Source: Lachnospiraceae bacterium GAM79 (lineage in GTDB: Bacteria > Bacillota > Clostridia > Lachnospirales > Lachnospiraceae). From it: a DNA stretch of 64,000 nt. Position 1 is the stretch's first letter. Each line of letters starts with the position of its first letter. This document shows, one piece after another, positions 1 to 8,312 of this stretch. The DNA lies in assembly GCA_003584705.1 (NCBI GenBank), contig AP018536.1:3720001-3784000 (forward strand), given 5' to 3'. Made by a program: the position numbers and the translations under genes. The notes beneath the pieces are model-generated. The model ran no database searches. It saw nothing but the letters and a program-made list of their open reading frames with translations, and was not told where the DNA came from.

Positions 1-43
1 AAACAATGGGAGCCTCCGGATTCCCATATTTATATTTAGTCAT
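1..43 (-). CDS. N-terminus of a gene running off the window (possibly alpha/beta hydrolase)
   Basis: An ATG at 43-41 on the minus strand, preceded by AAAGAGGACGGC, opens a frame with no stop to the window edge. Only 14 codons are visible (M-T-K-Y-K-Y-G-N-P-E-A-P-I-V). This short N-terminus resembles the start of small alpha/beta hydrolases found in Lachnospiraceae, but 14 residues cannot establish a family. It follows the membrane protein at 91-615 on the same strand and may be co-transcribed with it. Confidence 0.45.
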   Translation of the reverse strand, partial: MTKYKYGNPEAPIV

Positions 44-90
44 GCCGTCCTCTTTCTCTATCAAATATCCTTTTCTATCAAGTATCCATT

Positions 91-615
91 CTATTTTATC
101 AGTTTCAGAATCCTTTGCCTGTTATATCGCTGCATGATCACAAACATCATATCAAACATGGCCGCAAGGATCGATGTAATGATAAATGCCGGATATCCAC
201 CCAGCCAATGACCTGCCACAATCGGTGCAAAGCTGAGCACTACGATCGTCTCATGCCCCAGTTCCGCCTGACATGTGACCTGCGCTATTTCCTCCCAGGT
301 GTGTTGTCTCGGATCAAACAGGCTGGGATTATAGGTAGGCATACAATTCTTCCATTTTTTCACACGCAGCTTTTCATATAATTTCATTTCGGATTTACTT
401 ACCTGATACCAGTGTTTTCTGTAATCTGCCCTGTTATGCATGATAGAATTGTAGATAAATGCTACCACCCATCGCATGATAAAATGATAAGCAGTGGTTC
501 CAAAGGTAATGGCAATCGTCAGCCAGATTCCTAACAAAGTTTTTTGATATAAAATAGCCGTGACCATGGTTCCGATCAGGAACACGACAGGCGCTGCCTT
601 TAAAAAATTTATCAT
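91..615 (-). CDS. Integral membrane protein, CrtO-acyltransferase-like
   Basis: A 174-residue protein with hydrophobic segments at about residues 7-26 and 28-55 and a hydrophobic hairpin at about 125-160; the middle is charged and soluble. The central part (WKNCMPTYNPSLFD, then a TWEEIAQVTCQAELGHE stretch) and overall layout recall the glycosyl-4,4'-diaponeurosporenoate acyltransferase (CrtO-like) membrane family, which is often found in bacteria without carotenoid genes. No carotenoid gene is in view, so a pigment role is not implied. The ATG is preceded by GGAG with 8-nt spacing. Family assignment is tentative; membrane location is well supported. Confidence 0.6.
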   Translation of the reverse strand: MINFLKAAPVVFLIGTMVTAILYQKTLLGIWLTIAITFGTTAYHFIMRWVVAFIYNSIMHNRADYRKHWYQVSKSEMKLYEKLRVKKWKNCMPTYNPSLFDPRQHTWEEIAQVTCQAELGHETIVVLSFAPIVAGHWLGGYPAFIITSILAAMFDMMFVIMQRYNRQRILKLIK

Positions 616-640
616 AGGTCATTCTCCGTTTTTTCCAACT

Positions 641-1207
641 TCATATACCCATTTTCTTAATGAGTTTTGAATAAATATGTTCCACGAACCATGGTTCCGT
701 AGATTTCTCCAAAGCATCTTCCGGAGAGAACCAGGCCACACCGCTGTTCTCATCTGCCTTTACGGATACTTGCTCTTCCGAATCTGCCTCCAATAAATAC
801 GTGATATTCAGGTGCAAATGGCTGGACACATAGTTTCCTTTTTTCACATGTCCATCCACCGTCAGAGATTCCAGAGAAAAAATCTCCTCTGATACTGGTC
901 TCACATTGGAAATTCCCGCCTCCTCCTTCACTTCCCGGATGGCAACAGACAGCAGATCTGTCTCCCCATCCGCATGTCCTCCCAGCCAGGACCAGGAATT
1001 ATAAATATTATGATATACCATAAGCACCTTGCTTCTGTCCTTATTTACCACCCAGGCAGAAGCCGTAATATGCGCTACAGTATTTTTTCTGGAAAATGCA
1101 TTCTCATTGTCCCTGATCCATCCCAGAATCAAAGCTTTGTCCTTTTCTTCCTGTTCATTGAATGGGGGATAGTTTTCTATTTGTCTGATGGAATCCTCTC
1201 GTGTCAT
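641..1207 (-). CDS. Nudix hydrolase
   Basis: A 188-residue Nudix-family protein. The Nudix box is complete at about residues 77-99: GGHADGE, seven residues, then REVKEEAGI, matching GX5EX7REUXEEXGU; the glutamates bind the divalent metal for pyrophosphate hydrolysis of a nucleoside diphosphate derivative. Substrate cannot be told. The ATG overlaps the TGA of the upstream HAD gene (ATGA), with GGAG 8 nt before it inside that gene, so the two are translationally coupled. The pairing of a HAD nucleotidase with a Nudix enzyme suggests nucleotide-pool clean-up, which is inference. Confidence 0.9.
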   Translation of the reverse strand: MTREDSIRQIENYPPFNEQEEKDKALILGWIRDNENAFSRKNTVAHITASAWVVNKDRSKVLMVYHNIYNSWSWLGGHADGETDLLSVAIREVKEEAGISNVRPVSEEIFSLESLTVDGHVKKGNYVSSHLHLNITYLLEADSEEQVSVKADENSGVAWFSPEDALEKSTEPWFVEHIYSKLIKKMGI

Positions 1208-1821
1208 TTGGTTATCTCCCTATTTTCAAACAACCGGTCAATCTCCTGCCAATCCTTACATCTCACAAACCTGTCATTGGGAAGCTCTGCCCGGCTGTTC
1301 CATGGCCGGTCGAACACGGCTGTCCTGCAGTTGTCAAAATGTATTACATGCTCAAACGCCGCCGGAGAATCCTCTACCGCAAAATCAAAGGTCATGTTGT
1401 AAAGTTCCGCCAATGTCATATTATATCTATAATCCTGTTTCGCTGTTTCGCGCCCGTATTTGTCTACGCAGAACAAGGGAACTCTTTCCAAATGATGTTT
1501 ATCAAGCCATTGCCTCGATGGTTCGTAGGAATTGAACGGCCTTCCGGTAATGATAAAAACCTCGTGTCCCTGATCCACCCACTTATTAATTACCTCGGAA
1601 GCCCCCGGCGTCTCCTCATAATGCAACAGATTTTCCGGTAAATGCCCCGCCTTCATTAAGACTTCATACTGTGCATCATTCAGGTCAAAGGATTTCTGCA
1701 AATTGAAAAATTGAACCTGCCGATAAGGGACCTCAATGCCGAACATTTCTTTCGCAATTTTTGTAAAATATTCTGCGGTTTCACATAATACATCGTCAAA
1801 ATCTATGTAGATTTTCATCAT
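1204..1821 (-). CDS. HAD-superfamily 5'-nucleotidase-like phosphatase
   Basis: A 205-residue cytosolic HAD hydrolase. Motif I is MKIYIDFDDVLCET near the N-terminus (nucleophile and acid/base Asp in DFDDV), motif II is FIITGRP (Thr), and motif IV lies at about residues 157-160 (AVED, acidic metal ligands). The layout fits the NT5C-type 5'(3')-deoxyribonucleotidase group (about 200 residues). The start chosen is the ATG at 1821, preceded by AGGAG at 7 nt; an upstream frame extension to 1845 has no ribosome site. Its TGA overlaps the ATG of the Nudix gene at 1207. Confidence 0.75.
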   Translation of the reverse strand: MMKIYIDFDDVLCETAEYFTKIAKEMFGIEVPYRQVQFFNLQKSFDLNDAQYEVLMKAGHLPENLLHYEETPGASEVINKWVDQGHEVFIITGRPFNSYEPSRQWLDKHHLERVPLFCVDKYGRETAKQDYRYNMTLAELYNMTFDFAVEDSPAAFEHVIHFDNCRTAVFDRPWNSRAELPNDRFVRCKDWQEIDRLFENREITK

Positions 1822-1844
1822 TTCTTTTCTCCTATACCTTCGCA

Positions 1845-2660
1845 TTATTCTTCTAATAGATTTTTAAACACCATTGTGATTTCCGACTCTCCCCCATGGT
1901 TCCATTTAAACTTAACATCACTTCCTGCCTTTGGTTTTTCATTAATATCCCCCGCCAATTTTGCAGGAATGAGTTTTTCCCAATAACGTACATTATATAT
2001 ATCATTTTCTACAGATTCAACCACACCTAAATGTTGCTCAAAAATCTGCATAAAACCCTCCTTAACTTTTACTTTGCGGTACTCGGGAAACTCTTCACTG
2101 ATTCTAAGCAACGCTGCTTCATCACCGAGCTTTTCAAAATCAGAACTTTCAATGAGCTTTCCTCTGATTAATGAAAAATCAGCATTTAATGGTAATACCA
2201 TTATTTCATCAAATGATTTTCCCCTGGCATCTGTAATTTTATATTTGGAAGCTCTCTCAAATCCAAAACGCGGATAATAATAAAGTTCTCCAATAATTAC
2301 AATTCCAGCTATTCCCTGCTTTTGGGCCAGTTTTATTGTTTCACGCATAAGCGCTCCACCGATATCGTTTCCTTCCCATGTTGGTTCAACTGCTAATGGT
2401 CCAAATGTAGCAATTTCATGCCTACTTTTTCCGTCTACGATCCACGCTTTTGTGTAATATATGGCTCCGACAATCTGGCCATCAATTTCTGCAATTCGGC
2501 TTATTTCCGGTATGTATTCTTGAGAATCACGAATAATGCGAGTCAATAAATGCTCCGTGCATCCGGGCCAATATTTATTCCAAAAGCTTCTCATTATCAT
2601 TAATTCCGTTTTTTTATAATCTTCTTCGGTCTCTTGTCTAATGATTAAATTATTTATCAT
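1845..2660 (-). CDS. GNAT-family N-acetyltransferase
   Basis: A 271-residue protein. The N-terminal half is a GNAT domain: beta4 FGPLAVEPTWEGNDIGGALM carries a variant of the acetyl-CoA pyrophosphate-binding motif A, followed by GELYYYPRFGFE, typical of YhbS-like acetyltransferases. A C-terminal extension of about 120 residues is unassigned and may contribute to substrate binding. The start was set at ATG 2660 because AAAGGA sits 4 nt before it; the in-frame ATG at 2702 has no ribosome site. It is followed by the HAD and Nudix genes in the same direction. The acetyl acceptor is unknown. Confidence 0.75.
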   Translation of the reverse strand: MINNLIIRQETEEDYKKTELMIMRSFWNKYWPGCTEHLLTRIIRDSQEYIPEISRIAEIDGQIVGAIYYTKAWIVDGKSRHEIATFGPLAVEPTWEGNDIGGALMRETIKLAQKQGIAGIVIIGELYYYPRFGFERASKYKITDARGKSFDEIMVLPLNADFSLIRGKLIESSDFEKLGDEAALLRISEEFPEYRKVKVKEGFMQIFEQHLGVVESVENDIYNVRYWEKLIPAKLAGDINEKPKAGSDVKFKWNHGGESEITMVFKNLLEE

Positions 2661-2782
2661 TGTATCCTTTTCCACTCCACAGGCCTCAATTTTCCTAACC
2701 ATTTAAAACTAAAATTTGTCAGTTGAGTTCATTTTCCTCCTCATCATTGAAAATATACTTCGATGTTTCCTTTGCAAGGATT

Positions 2783-3826
2783 TTAATCTTTCAATTCTGC
2801 CTCAATCTCTTCAATTGTAGGCAAGCTTCCCTTAAATTCTTCTGGTATCAACTTAGATAATTCATAGCTGGATATTCCCAAAGGTTGACTTGTTGATTCC
2901 AGTGCATACTGTGCCTCGACTTTATCCATATCTTTACAGATTAACAATCCTAAAGTTGGATTATCATTCTCTGTTTTCATTTGGTGATTAATTGCGACAA
3001 CATACGTTCCAAGCTGTCCGGCATAAGATGAGTCAAATTTACCTGTCTTAATTTCTACAACTACATAGCAATGTCTTTGTGTATTGTAAAACAACATATC
3101 GATGAATTTCTCTACTTCCCCCACTGTGATACGGACTTCGCGCCCCATATAAGCGAATCCTGTTCCGAGTTCTATTAGAAAGTTGTTTACTTTATTAATT
3201 AATGCATCCTTTAATTCCTTTTCATCATATTGTTCCCGTAATGTCAAAAAATCAAAATTGTACGGATCCTTTGTAATTGCCTGCGCCAAATCACCTTGCA
3301 CTGAAGGTAATGTATTTGCAAAATTTGTTATAGCTTTTCCTTGTCTTTCAAATAAATCCGTATCTAAAAAATTTACCAGGACATCACGAGACCAATTATT
3401 TTCTAGTGTTTTTCTCACATAAAACAATGCCTTATCCACATTGTTTTTACATTTGTCTATTATTGTTCTATTATGTCCCCAAGGAATTCTAAAAACGATA
3501 GTCGAATCGTCCACAGCTTGTGGACGATTTCCGGCACAAGGATATAATTCATAGAAATAACGCATATATTTTAAATTGGTTGGTGAAAATGACTTAACAT
3601 CCGGTAATACCTTTTTTAAGTCATCACTAAGTATCTTATAAAATCCTGATCCATATCCGTATTGCTTGCTCATGGTTGAAATATCTTTTCCAAGTTTCCA
3701 ATAAAAACGTAGCATTTCATCATTTATTTTTACCGCTGCACGAATTTGGCTCCTTTTAAATTCATTTGATATTTCTGTTATCCAATCTTTGTATGATTCA
3801 CCATCGACAATAACCAATTTCTCCAT
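2783..3826 (-). CDS. DUF1016 (YhcG-type) PDDEXK nuclease-domain protein
   Basis: A 347-residue protein with the two-domain plan of YhcG/DUF1016: an N-terminal helical domain (about 10-170; FYWKLGKDI, YGSGFYKILSDDLK, IPWGHN) and a C-terminal PDDEXK nuclease fold (about 190-345). Catalytic candidates are the Asp in KFIDMLFY and the Glu-Lys pair in VVVEIKTGKF. YhcG-like genes are often cargo of type I restriction loci, but no restriction-modification gene lies near it here, so this is a stand-alone copy. Start ATG 3826 has GAGGGG upstream. The family's cellular role is not settled; a DNA end or restriction-related role is inference. Confidence 0.85.
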   Translation of the reverse strand: MEKLVIVDGESYKDWITEISNEFKRSQIRAAVKINDEMLRFYWKLGKDISTMSKQYGYGSGFYKILSDDLKKVLPDVKSFSPTNLKYMRYFYELYPCAGNRPQAVDDSTIVFRIPWGHNRTIIDKCKNNVDKALFYVRKTLENNWSRDVLVNFLDTDLFERQGKAITNFANTLPSVQGDLAQAITKDPYNFDFLTLREQYDEKELKDALINKVNNFLIELGTGFAYMGREVRITVGEVEKFIDMLFYNTQRHCYVVVEIKTGKFDSSYAGQLGTYVVAINHQMKTENDNPTLGLLICKDMDKVEAQYALESTSQPLGISSYELSKLIPEEFKGSLPTIEEIEAELKD

Positions 3827-3969
3827 TATTTCATTCCCCTCTATAAATTATTTTTTCCGTTTCACCACAACTTTTATCACCGCTCAAATCACCAATACCG
3901 CAAGAATAACCACACCATGACCCAAAATACTGCTATGCTACGGAGTTGAGATCAACGCATACAAATTGT

Positions 3970-4395
3970 TTAGCACATATTCCATACTTGTTCTACTGCC
4001 CAATTTTGCATTTCCAGGCACATTTTTCCTCTAAGATCTTCATATTTAACCCATCTAAACACATGGTCCTGCTCCACGGGTTCTCTTACTTTTTTAACCA
4101 GTTTTCCTGAATAATAAACTTGAATGGGATGAAAGAATCCAATCGTAGGATGTTCATAATACGTTTCTGCAGAGCATACTCTTTCTTTTATTTCAACTTG
4201 CTATCCCGCTTCTTCTATACATTCCCGAATAATACATTGGTTATCTGTTTCATCTCCGTCAATTCCACCACCTAGCAGGAAGAGCCCCTTAGGGGTTTCT
4301 ACAACACCTATCTCTTCTCCCTTTATGGGAATGATATAGGCGCCTCTTCTATCCAGATAAGCTACATTTTCTTCTTTTCCAAAAATTCTATGCAA
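3970..4395 (-). pseudogene. Nudix hydrolase interrupted by an in-frame amber codon
   Basis: Read on the minus strand, a TTG at 4395 with a perfect AAGGAGG five bases upstream opens a Nudix protein (LHRIFGKEE start, GGGIDGDETD then RECIEEAG box). A TAG at 4203-4201 falls directly after the box, where the motif expects a hydrophobic residue. The same frame then continues without another stop for 76 codons to a TAA at 3972-3970, and that tail is ordinary Nudix sequence (VEIKERVCSAETYYEHP, IGFFHPIQVYYSG, HVFRWVKYEDL, MQNWAVEQVW). The full reading is about 141 residues, normal for the family. A single base change (for example TAT to TAG) explains it. Readthrough or a sequencing error are the alternatives. 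Confidence 0.8.
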
Positions 4396-4417
4396 ATTAG
4401 CCTCCTTAGGTTCTGAA

Positions 4418-4864
4418 TTACCTCTTAATAACAAGCCACTCTCCGTCCTCAATGACATATTGAAATTCCATTAACTCATCATCCAGCATTACTTCTATCA
4501 GATCCTCGAAATCCTCAACTAAGTTGACTTTGGAAAGTTCCCTCTCATCTATCCAATGCATGGTTCCTTCCTCGGAACTGCGTAAGTCTCCCTCAAATTC
4601 CTCTGTTTCAAAGAGGAAAACGATATAGCGCCCTTCTTCCAGTGGGAATTGTTTAACTCCACATAGATGTGGATGGCTGATCGTTAATCCGGTTTCCTCC
4701 TGCATCTCTCTTATCACCGCATCCACGATGGATTCCCCCGGCTCGATATGACCTCCCGGAAGTGTATATCCCTTCCAGTCATTTTTTATTCTGTCCTGTA
4801 ACAAGTATCTGCCATTTTTATGTATTAAGCATAAAACGGTAAGTTCGACGCTTTCTGTTCTCAT
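4418..4864 (-). CDS. Nudix hydrolase, MutT-like
   Basis: A 148-residue Nudix enzyme with an intact box at about residues 37-59 (GGHIEPGE, seven residues, REMQEETGL). The N-terminus ELTVLCLIHKNGRYLLQDR and central LPGGHIEPGES resemble MutT/8-oxo-dGTP-type and related housecleaning pyrophosphohydrolases; the substrate is not determined. The ATG overlaps the stop of the acetyltransferase gene at 4861-5334, and the amber-interrupted Nudix gene follows 22 bases downstream, so the three appear to form one transcript with two Nudix genes in tandem. Confidence 0.85.
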   Translation of the reverse strand: MRTESVELTVLCLIHKNGRYLLQDRIKNDWKGYTLPGGHIEPGESIVDAVIREMQEETGLTISHPHLCGVKQFPLEEGRYIVFLFETEEFEGDLRSSEEGTMHWIDERELSKVNLVEDFEDLIEVMLDDELMEFQYVIEDGEWLVIKR

Positions 4865-5334
4865 TTACTTTCTCCTTCAATGTTTTCGACAATTTGGGAA
4901 TTTCCACGCTGCCATACCATTACATAGTCTTTTTCCCCGGTAACTTCATCCAATCCTTCTCGTTGGATTTCAAAACCTTCTCTTTGATAAAAGCGAATTG
5001 CATGTGTATTCTTTTGGTAAACATTTAAGTATAATTTCGTCTTTTTTTCTTTTACAAAATTCAACAGAAGCTTACCTATACCCTGCGACTGCATTTCATC
5101 ACGGACAAAAATGCCTTCCACATATTCATCATTTAACCCTATAAAGCCTTCTATCTGGCAGTCATTCTCATACACATAGACCTCTGCCTGTGGCAACATT
5201 TCTTTCACTAAATCAATATTATCTTTCCAATATTGACCCGGAATAAAATAATGTGCTTTTAAGTTGGTATTTAACCATATATCAACAACTCGTTCGATAT
5301 CTGCTTTTTTTAATACTCTGATCATATTTGACAT
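4861..5334 (-). CDS. GNAT-family N-acetyltransferase
   Basis: A 157-residue single-domain GNAT protein. Motif A is visible as GIFVRDEMQSQGIGKLLL (Q-x-x-G-I-G, acetyl-CoA phosphate binding) at about residues 72-89, and the C-terminal part has the typical NVYQKNTHAIRFYQREGF segment. The plan resembles YjaB/PhnO-size enzymes; the acceptor is unknown. It is the first gene of a cluster with the two Nudix genes that follow on the same strand, overlapping the first by four bases. Confidence 0.8.
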   Translation of the reverse strand: MSNMIRVLKKADIERVVDIWLNTNLKAHYFIPGQYWKDNIDLVKEMLPQAEVYVYENDCQIEGFIGLNDEYVEGIFVRDEMQSQGIGKLLLNFVKEKKTKLYLNVYQKNTHAIRFYQREGFEIQREGLDEVTGEKDYVMVWQRGNSQIVENIEGESK

Positions 5335-5361
5335 TTCTCCAAATCTTCTTCCGGAGAGAAT

Positions 5362-6507
5362 CTAGTTCAAAACCACCTCGAAGATCGTCCCTCCGGATGG
5401 ATTGGACTTCACTGTAATACTGCCATCATGCACTCTTACAATTTCGCGAACCAGGGCAAGTCCCAGTCCTACTCCACCCAACTCCCGGCTTCTGGATTTA
5501 TCCACCCGGAAAAACGGTTCAAACACGCGCTCCTTAAGTTCCTCAGGGATTCCGGCTCCCGTATCCTCTACTGACAGATACACATGGTTTTCCTTCCGGT
5601 CTGCGGTTACTGTGACCTGCCCGCCCGAATGATTATATTTTATGGCATTCTCAACAAGATTGTATACCAGCCGGTAAATAAGGATATCACTTCCGGTCAT
5701 CGTTATATCCTTACATTTTCCGATCAGTCTTATATTTTTTCCCTCTGCAAGCGGTTCCAGATCCTCCAATACCTCATCCACCAGAGCATCCAAGATAATT
5801 TCATCATCCCGTCCTACCGTCTGAAGCTCACTCATGTCGAGAAGTGTCTTTACCATTTTGTTGAGTCTGTCGTTCTGTTCGGTAACCATCTTTATCATCT
5901 GTACCGTGTCTGCATCATTGTCCGGATGTCTGTTGGAATGATACAGATCCAGCTGTACCTGCATCAGGGCCAATGGAGTCCGAAGCTCATGGGCTGCATT
6001 TGCAGTAAATTGTCTCTGTATCTCAAATGCAGCCGAGAGACGTTCCAGCATCCGGTTATACGAAACGCTAAGCTGGTTCAGTTCCTTCACCTGGTTTTCT
6101 TCTATCCGTGAATCTGCCAGATTTTGCGCCTGCACCTTTTCAATCTTGTCCGAAAACTCTCTGATCGGTCTGAGTGCATGCCCACTTATAAAATAGGTAG
6201 CCACTCCACCCAGAAGCGCCAATACTGCTGAAATGATCAAGCTGTTTTTCCTGTAGTCCGCCTTATTATTATAGACCTGGACAGAAAAGTCATTAGCGAA
6301 CTCATCCCACTTGTCCTCCGGAATGCTGATATATATTTCCTCCGCATCGTCCGGCTGATCATCTCCCCGTGTATCCACAGCCTCCTGCAGGGAATCCATA
6401 TAATATACACCGTTTTTATAGACAAGCATCGTCACGCATCCACATATCACCGCTATATATAATGTAATGATGCAGGTAAGTCTCCACTGCAGCGACATTT
6501 TTTTCAT
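5362..6507 (-). CDS. Sensor histidine kinase (HAMP/HisKA/HATPase)
   Basis: A 381-residue membrane kinase: TM1 at about residues 9-30, an extracytoplasmic sensor of only about 60 residues rich in Asp/Glu, TM2 at about 88-108, HAMP, then HisKA with the phospho-accepting His in NAAHELRTPL (about 173), N box LVENAIKYN, and G1 box VEDTGAGIP plus GLGLALV. It is the partner of the OmpR-type regulator upstream: its ATG overlaps the regulator's TGA. The divergent neighbour operon encodes thiol/Fe-S redox proteins, so envelope redox or oxidant sensing is a reasonable guess but only inference. Confidence 0.92.
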   Translation of the reverse strand: MKKMSLQWRLTCIITLYIAVICGCVTMLVYKNGVYYMDSLQEAVDTRGDDQPDDAEEIYISIPEDKWDEFANDFSVQVYNNKADYRKNSLIISAVLALLGGVATYFISGHALRPIREFSDKIEKVQAQNLADSRIEENQVKELNQLSVSYNRMLERLSAAFEIQRQFTANAAHELRTPLALMQVQLDLYHSNRHPDNDADTVQMIKMVTEQNDRLNKMVKTLLDMSELQTVGRDDEIILDALVDEVLEDLEPLAEGKNIRLIGKCKDITMTGSDILIYRLVYNLVENAIKYNHSGGQVTVTADRKENHVYLSVEDTGAGIPEELKERVFEPFFRVDKSRSRELGGVGLGLALVREIVRVHDGSITVKSNPSGGTIFEVVLN

Positions 6508-7184
6508 CTATCGGACTCCTCTCGTATTTTATACCCTTCTCCCACCTTGTTCAGAATCGGATCATATCCCAGCACAGCCTTAAGCTTTTTTCTAAGGGAA
6601 GACATGTGTACTCTGATCGCTCCGCTAAAGCTATCCACAGATGCATCCCAGACATGCTCCATCAATTCCTCCTGACTTACCGGTCTGCCCATGTTCAGAA
6701 GCAGATATTCCAGAATACCATTTTCTTTTCTTGTCAGGGATACCATTTCTCCTTTTGCATAAGCCTCACGCCTTACGGTATCGAACTTTATATCACCGCT
6801 TTCCAGACATACATCCTTCTGCACAAACTTCCTTCTGGTCAGGCTTCTGATACGTGCCTCAAGCTCCTGTAGATGGAATGGTTTTTCCATATAATCATTT
6901 GCCCCTGCATCCAGCGCCTCAACCTTATCCGCGATCTGCCCTCTTGCAGATAATATAAGAACCTTCGTCTCCTCATTTTCCTGCCTGAGTTCCTTCAGGA
7001 TCTCCATTCCATCCATGCCGGGCAGATTCAGATCAAGAACGACCAGATCATAGTTCTCCGTCAGGATACCTGCAAGAGCTTCTTCCCCATCATAGCAGGT
7101 ATCCACCTCATATCCTGCGTCATACAGACTTTTCGCAACTGTATCACATATTTCTTTTTCATCCTCAACAATGAATAATCTCAA
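6504..7184 (-). CDS. OmpR-family response regulator
   Basis: A receiver domain (FIVEDEKE acidic pocket, phospho-acceptor Asp in LVVLDLNLPGMDG, Thr/Ser in LILSARG, Lys in EKPFH) followed by a winged-helix DNA-binding domain (SLTRKENGILEYLL to VGEGYKI). About 226 residues. The start is taken as TTG at 7184, preceded by GGAAGGA; a TTG at 7205 in frame is an alternative. It is divergent from the redox operon starting at 7283, sharing an intergenic region of about 100 bases, so that operon is the most likely target along with its own genes. Confidence 0.92.
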   Translation of the reverse strand: MRLFIVEDEKEICDTVAKSLYDAGYEVDTCYDGEEALAGILTENYDLVVLDLNLPGMDGMEILKELRQENEETKVLILSARGQIADKVEALDAGANDYMEKPFHLQELEARIRSLTRRKFVQKDVCLESGDIKFDTVRREAYAKGEMVSLTRKENGILEYLLLNMGRPVSQEELMEHVWDASVDSFSGAIRVHMSSLRKKLKAVLGYDPILNKVGEGYKIREESDR

Positions 7185-7211
7185 AATTCCTTCCCGCCTT
7201 AACAAAGATTT

Positions 7212-7231
7212 TACAACAATTATTGTATAAT
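7212..7231 (+). promoter_or_regulatory. Divergent control region with an inverted repeat and -10 box
   Basis: Between the response regulator and the redox operon, an inverted repeat TACAA-N6-TTGTA (7212-7227) overlaps a consensus -10 hexamer TATAAT (7226-7231) directed to the plus-strand operon. No good -35 sits at 17 bases, as expected of an activator-dependent promoter. Binding by the adjacent OmpR-type regulator is inference. Confidence 0.5.
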
Positions 7232-7282
7232 AGCGAAGTCAACTGGTCAATAAATACCACGATCGAAAGGAGTAACAATAAC

Positions 7283-7423
7283 TTGAAGTGCAGAAAAATA
7301 TCTCAGATCGTTCTGCTCGTCACCGGGATCACTATGATCGGCTACGGTGCAGTCAGAGGCGAAGCGGCTGTCGTGCTTGGTAAAGCAATAAAATTATGTC
7401 TGGAGTGTGTCGGAATTGGATAA
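7283..7423 (+). CDS. CD1871A-type CXXC-motif mini-protein
   Basis: A 46-residue protein: a short basic N-terminus, one transmembrane helix (about 6-24), then RGEAAVVLGKAIKLCLECVGIG with a C-terminal C-L-E-C pair. This matches the small CD1871A family, which in Clostridia sits immediately before a 4Fe-4S membrane protein, exactly as here. The start is TTG 7283, ten bases after AGGAG; the longer frame from 7223 overlaps the promoter and is unlikely. The CXXC pair near the membrane suggests thiol-disulfide or electron transfer together with the two following proteins; no activity is established. Confidence 0.75.
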   Translation: MKCRKISQIVLLVTGITMIGYGAVRGEAAVVLGKAIKLCLECVGIG

Positions 7424-8279
7424 GAGAAAAAAATCACTGTCAGGGCAGACAGCCGGGATGCGCGGATGGATACAGGCTGCTGCCACACTGCTTACTAATA
7501 TTCACATCCCTAATTTTTTTAAGGGCAAAATATATCAGGGTAACGCTAAGACCGTATGTGTACCGGGATTAAACTGTTATTCCTGTCCTGCTGCCACTGG
7601 AGCATGCCCCATTGGCGCATTTCAGGCGGTGATCGGATCCTCCCGATTTAAATTTTCATATTACGTCACGGGATTTTTTATTTTACTGGGTGTGACACTT
7701 GGAAGATTTATATGTGGTTTTTTGTGTCCGTTTGGATGGTTTCAGGATTTACTTCATAAAATCCCGGGAAAAAAATTTTCCACAGCCAGACTGAAGCCGC
7801 TAAGATATCTGAAATATATGATTCTTATCGTTTTCGTTATCCTTCTGCCGCTGCTCGTAACGAACTCTATAGGAATGGGCGACCCTTTCTTCTGTAAATA
7901 TATTTGTCCACAAGGCGTTCTGGAGGGAGCCATCCCGCTTTCCCTGGGAAATGCAGCCATACGGTCCGCACTTGGAAAACTCTTTACTTGGAAATGCTTT
8001 ATTTTGATCACAGTTGTCGTGTTAAGTATTTTATTTTACAGACCCTTCTGTAAATGGATCTGTCCTCTTGGCGCGATCTACTCGCTGTTTAATAAGGTCA
8101 GCCTTCTTAATATTAAGGTGGAGGACAGCAAATGTATCGGTTGTGGTCAATGTTCAAGGGTATGTAAAATGGATGTGGATGTGTGCAGGCATCCAGACCA
8201 TCCGGAATGCATACGTTGCGGAGCCTGCATAAAGGCTTGTCCCAAGGATGCGATCCACTACCGGTTTATGGGAAAATAA
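7407..8279 (+). CDS. 4Fe-4S membrane protein (NapH/CcoG-like)
   Basis: A 290-residue protein with about five transmembrane helices (near 25-45, 82-105, 132-152, 195-215), three NapH-type cysteine motifs in loops (CYSCPAATGACP, CGFLCPFGW, CKYICPQG and CKWICPLGAIY), and a C-terminal pair of 4Fe-4S clusters (CIGCGQCSRVC; CIRCGACIKACP). The family moves electrons across or along the membrane to periplasmic or extracytoplasmic partners. It overlaps the upstream CXXC gene by 17 bases (GTG start with GGAG just before) and is followed by a TlpA-like lipoprotein, suggesting it feeds reducing equivalents to an external thioredoxin-like protein. Confidence 0.85.
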   Translation: MSELDKRKKSLSGQTAGMRGWIQAAATLLTNIHIPNFFKGKIYQGNAKTVCVPGLNCYSCPAATGACPIGAFQAVIGSSRFKFSYYVTGFFILLGVTLGRFICGFLCPFGWFQDLLHKIPGKKFSTARLKPLRYLKYMILIVFVILLPLLVTNSIGMGDPFFCKYICPQGVLEGAIPLSLGNAAIRSALGKLFTWKCFILITVVVLSILFYRPFCKWICPLGAIYSLFNKVSLLNIKVEDSKCIGCGQCSRVCKMDVDVCRHPDHPECIRCGACIKACPKDAIHYRFMGK

Positions 8280-8312
8280 TCTTATTACGATTACTTAAAG
8301 GAGAAATCGATC

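Noticed and set aside
4201..4203. TAG as evidence of an amber-recoding genetic code
   Set aside because: TAG ends other ordinary genes in the window (for example the Abi gene at 25673-25675), so one case is better explained by mutation or sequencing error.
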